64,000 nt of DNA from UBA1664 sp964531715 (GTDB lineage: Bacteria > Pseudomonadota > Alphaproteobacteria > Micavibrionales > UBA1664). Shown in pieces: positions 62,148 to 64,000 of the stretch (position 1 is its first letter; every line of letters starts with the position of its first letter). Under the pieces are notes generated by a model. The model had not been told where the DNA came from, did not search any database, and was given only the letters and a program-made list of their open reading frames with translations. Location of the stretch: NCBI GenBank assembly GCA_964531715.1, contig CAZHEE010000001.1, positions 62,001 through 126,000 of the forward strand. Direction: 5' to 3'. The position numbers and the translations under genes were made by a program.

Positions 62148-62179
62148 AAAGAAAAGCCGTTTAAATTTCGTAAACGGCT
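62148..62179 (-). terminator. Hairpin terminator between clpP and lon
   Basis: On the minus strand: AGCCGTTTA with TAAACGGCT, 7-nt loop, then TTTCTTT. Would end clpP transcription before lon. The T-run is interrupted, so strength is moderate. Confidence 0.65.
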
Positions 62180-62236
62180 TCATTAAAGATTAATATGGGG
62201 CGTTATCGCCGTTTGACAAGTGGTTGAAGATGGCTC

Positions 62237-62905
62237 TTACTTCTTCTTATCTTTATCGTCTTTATCATCCTGCCCAAGCACCTTTGGGATATCTTCACGG
62301 GTTGCAACCACATGGTCAATCAGACCGAATTTTTTCGCCTCTTCCGCGGCCATAAATGTATCGCGCTCCATCACTTTTTCAATTTCGGTGAGCTTGCGCC
62401 CTGTATGATGAACATAAATATCATTCAAGCGTTTTCTTAAGCCTAAAATTTCTTTGGCCTGAATCTCGATATCTGTCGCCTGCCCTTGCGCCCCGCCGGA
62501 TGGTTGATGAACCATCACGCGGGAATTGGGGAGTGAAAAGCGCATACCTTTTTCCCCTGCGGTTAGCAGTAATGAACCGGCAGACGCCGCCTGCCCCACA
62601 CACACGGTCGAGACCTTCGATTTGATATATTGCATTGTGTCATACATCGCGAAAGCTGATGTCACAACGCCACCGGGAGAATTGATATAAAAGGAAATTT
62701 CCTTATTCGGGTTTTCAGATTCTAGGAACAATAACTGCGCACAAATAAGCGATGAAACCGTATCATTCACCCCACCTGTTAAAAAGATAATACGCTCCTT
62801 TAATAAGCGTGAGTAAATGTCAAACGATCGCTCCCCCCGCGCCGTTTGCTCAATCACCATCGGTACAAGCGTGTTGTTATAAACCTCTAGCGGATCTCTA
62901 TCCAT
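62237..62905 (-). CDS. clpP: ATP-dependent Clp protease proteolytic subunit
   Basis: Serine peptidase barrel driven by ClpX or ClpA. 222 aa: catalytic Ser in GQAASAGSLLLTAG, His in SRVMVHQPSGGAQGQ, and the family helix DIEIQAKEIL. The C-terminus carries a charged tail (DDKDDKDKKK). It starts 84 bp after tig. clpX does not follow; lon comes next after a terminator. Confidence 0.97.
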   Translation of the reverse strand: MDRDPLEVYNNTLVPMVIEQTARGERSFDIYSRLLKERIIFLTGGVNDTVSSLICAQLLFLESENPNKEISFYINSPGGVVTSAFAMYDTMQYIKSKVSTVCVGQAASAGSLLLTAGEKGMRFSLPNSRVMVHQPSGGAQGQATDIEIQAKEILGLRKRLNDIYVHHTGRKLTEIEKVMERDTFMAAEEAKKFGLIDHVVATREDIPKVLGQDDKDDKDKKK

Positions 62906-62989
62906 TGCATATCCTTTTTTATTATCTTAATTGATAGGCTAAAGGATATGCACTTCGATTTATAAAGGCAAGTAGACAAGTCGGGTTTT

Positions 62990-64000
62990 TTAAGCCTTAT
63001 CTTCCGTCTTCTTCTTTGCAGGGGCTTTTTTCTTGGCCGCAGGCTTTTTCTCTTCAGTTGTGGCTGTTTCCGCTTCGTCTTCCTTGGTCAGCTCCTCAAC
63101 AGTGACCTTTTTCTCGGTCACGTCGGCTTGCTCAAGAATATAATCAATAACTTTTTCCTCAAAAATTGGCGCACGTAAAGACTCAAGTGCGTTCTTATTC
63201 TTTTGATAAAATTCAAAGACCTGAGCCTCTTGCCCCGGATATTTGCGCGCCTCCGCAATCACTGCCTTTTGCAAATCATCCTGATTAACAGTGACCTTAT
63301 TTTGTGTTCCGATTTCGGAGAGCACAAGCCCGAGCTTCACTCGGCGTTCGGCGATTGATTTTAACTCGTCTTTTTCCTCATCGGTCAAGTGAGAGCCTTC
63401 ACAGTCATGATCCTTACCGGCATCATGCATTTCCTTATGCTTTTCCTGCTCCATTTGCTTGGCAATCATATCATATTCTTGCGCGACCATCATTGGCGGA
63501 AGCTCGAATTTATGCCCTTCATCCAAACGGTCGAGCAATTCACGCTTCACCTTCATGCGGGTATGCTGCGCATATTCACCTTGCATCTGCTCACGAAGGA
63601 TGGTTTTTAACGCCTCCAAATCATCTATGCCAAGCTTCTTCGCCAGATCGTCATTAACTTCAGAGTTAAACTTCTCATGGATTTCATGAATATGGCATTC
63701 AAAGACGGCATCTTTACCGGCCAGTTCCTGAGAACCATAATTTTCAGGGAAAGTAACATTGACAGTCACATCCTCGCCCGCTTTCTTACCGATAATCTGA
63801 TCTTCAAAACCCGGGATAAATTGACCGCCGCCAAGCTCAAGATTGAATTTCTCACCCTTCATGCCATCACGCTTTTCACCATCAACTGAACCATCAAAGT
63901 CGATAACAGCGATATCACCCTTTTTCGCGGCGCGTTTTGTTGTGATAGGCTTGCTGTCTGAATTTTGTGAAGCAATGCGGTTTAAGGCATCTTCAAGCTC
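62990..64000 (-). CDS. tig: Trigger factor, N-terminus beyond the window
   Basis: Ribosome-associated chaperone with peptidyl-prolyl isomerase activity. The frame is open to the window edge at 64000; the ATG at 63862 (MKGEKFNLELGGGQFIPGFE) is internal to the FKBP-type PPIase domain, because conserved IAVIDFDGSVDGE lies upstream in frame. The C-terminal chaperone domain runs to about 63060, then a Lys/Ala-rich tail (PAAKKKAPAKKKTEDKA). The ribosome-binding N-terminal domain is outside the window. Order tig-clpP-lon-hup is canonical except for the missing clpX. Confidence 0.94.
   Translation of the reverse strand, partial: ELEDALNRIASQNSDSKPITTKRAAKKGDIAVIDFDGSVDGEKRDGMKGEKFNLELGGGQFIPGFEDQIIGKKAGEDVTVNVTFPENYGSQELAGKDAVFECHIHEIHEKFNSEVNDDLAKKLGIDDLEALKTILREQMQGEYAQHTRMKVKRELLDRLDEGHKFELPPMMVAQEYDMIAKQMEQEKHKEMHDAGKDHDCEGSHLTDEEKDELKSIAERRVKLGLVLSEIGTQNKVTVNQDDLQKAVIAEARKYPGQEAQVFEFYQKNKNALESLRAPIFEEKVIDYILEQADVTEKKVTVEELTKEDEAETATTEEKKPAAKKKAPAKKKTEDKA

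Overview
The window is a chromosomal segment of an alphaproteobacterium with moderate-to-low GC (by eye in the mid-40s percent). The evidence is a CtrA orthologue next to fliI/fliJ, LpxI instead of LpxH in the lipid A branch, a ComEC without its C-terminal hydrolase domain, the merR–ihfA–tRNA-Pro group, and the gene order of the rpsB-to-lpxB cluster. Order and genus cannot be fixed from the sequence. All recognisable pathways are housekeeping; no prophage, transposase, integron or CRISPR array was seen.

Layout. 1-7951 (+): metK (cut by the window edge), trmB, then the translation/transcription group rimP-nusA-infB-rbfA. 7974-10040 (-): comEC. 10094-12844 (+): gltX and gltA. 12972-28517 (-): one long co-oriented cluster rpsB-tsf-pyrH-frr-uppS-cdsA-dxr-rseP-bamA-ompH-lpxD-fabZ-lpxA-lpxI-lpxB, which links ribosome assembly, isoprenoid and phospholipid precursors, outer-membrane protein assembly and lipid A synthesis. 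29174-32827 (-): dnaE. 33003-35568: fliJ-fliI (-) diverging from ctrA (+). 35797-38980 (+): gap, a PNPOx-family ORF, fba, rpmE and a small membrane protein. 39163-43497 (-): valS, an unknown exported protein and an acyl-CoA thioesterase. 43537-45492 (+): parE. 45836-48122 (-): tRNA-Pro, merR, ihfA and a CNNM/CBS transporter. 48182-51909 (+): an exported protein of unknown function, xerD and accA. 51918-53997: a 44-aa DUF2256 protein (-), a small ORF and a photolyase (+). 53994-59055 (-): eno, an I78 inhibitor, kdsA, a PIN/RHH toxin-antitoxin pair and pyrG. 59120-64000 (-): tRNA-Val and the proteostasis group hup-lon-clpP-tig, with no clpX between clpP and lon.

The unusual layer is a dense population of palindromic elements. 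The main type has hairpin termini of the form GTCAT(C/T)C...GGATC / GATCC...GGATGAC. Two copies carry a single-domain GIY-YIG endonuclease gene between the termini: one between nusA and infB with perfect 27-bp inverted repeats, one between infB and rbfA with 28/29-bp repeats. Short cargo-free copies with the same termini lie between genes and also in frame inside genes: three 70-bp copies in dnaE, one of a sister family in trmB, and a half element in uppS. One dnaE copy has an end identical over 29 nt to the end of the second GIY-YIG element, and the rpsB-tsf copy matches the ends of the first at 24 of 25 positions. Two other ORFs, a four-helix-bundle S23-like protein and a PNPOx-like protein, are each bracketed by a different inverted-repeat family. 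My leading hypothesis is a GIY-YIG endonuclease/palindromic-element system with autonomous and non-autonomous members, some of which have become protein-coding sequence. This is inference from sequence layout; no mobility is shown.

A 10-N assembly gap lies at the 3' end of lon, so the C-terminus of that gene is uncertain.
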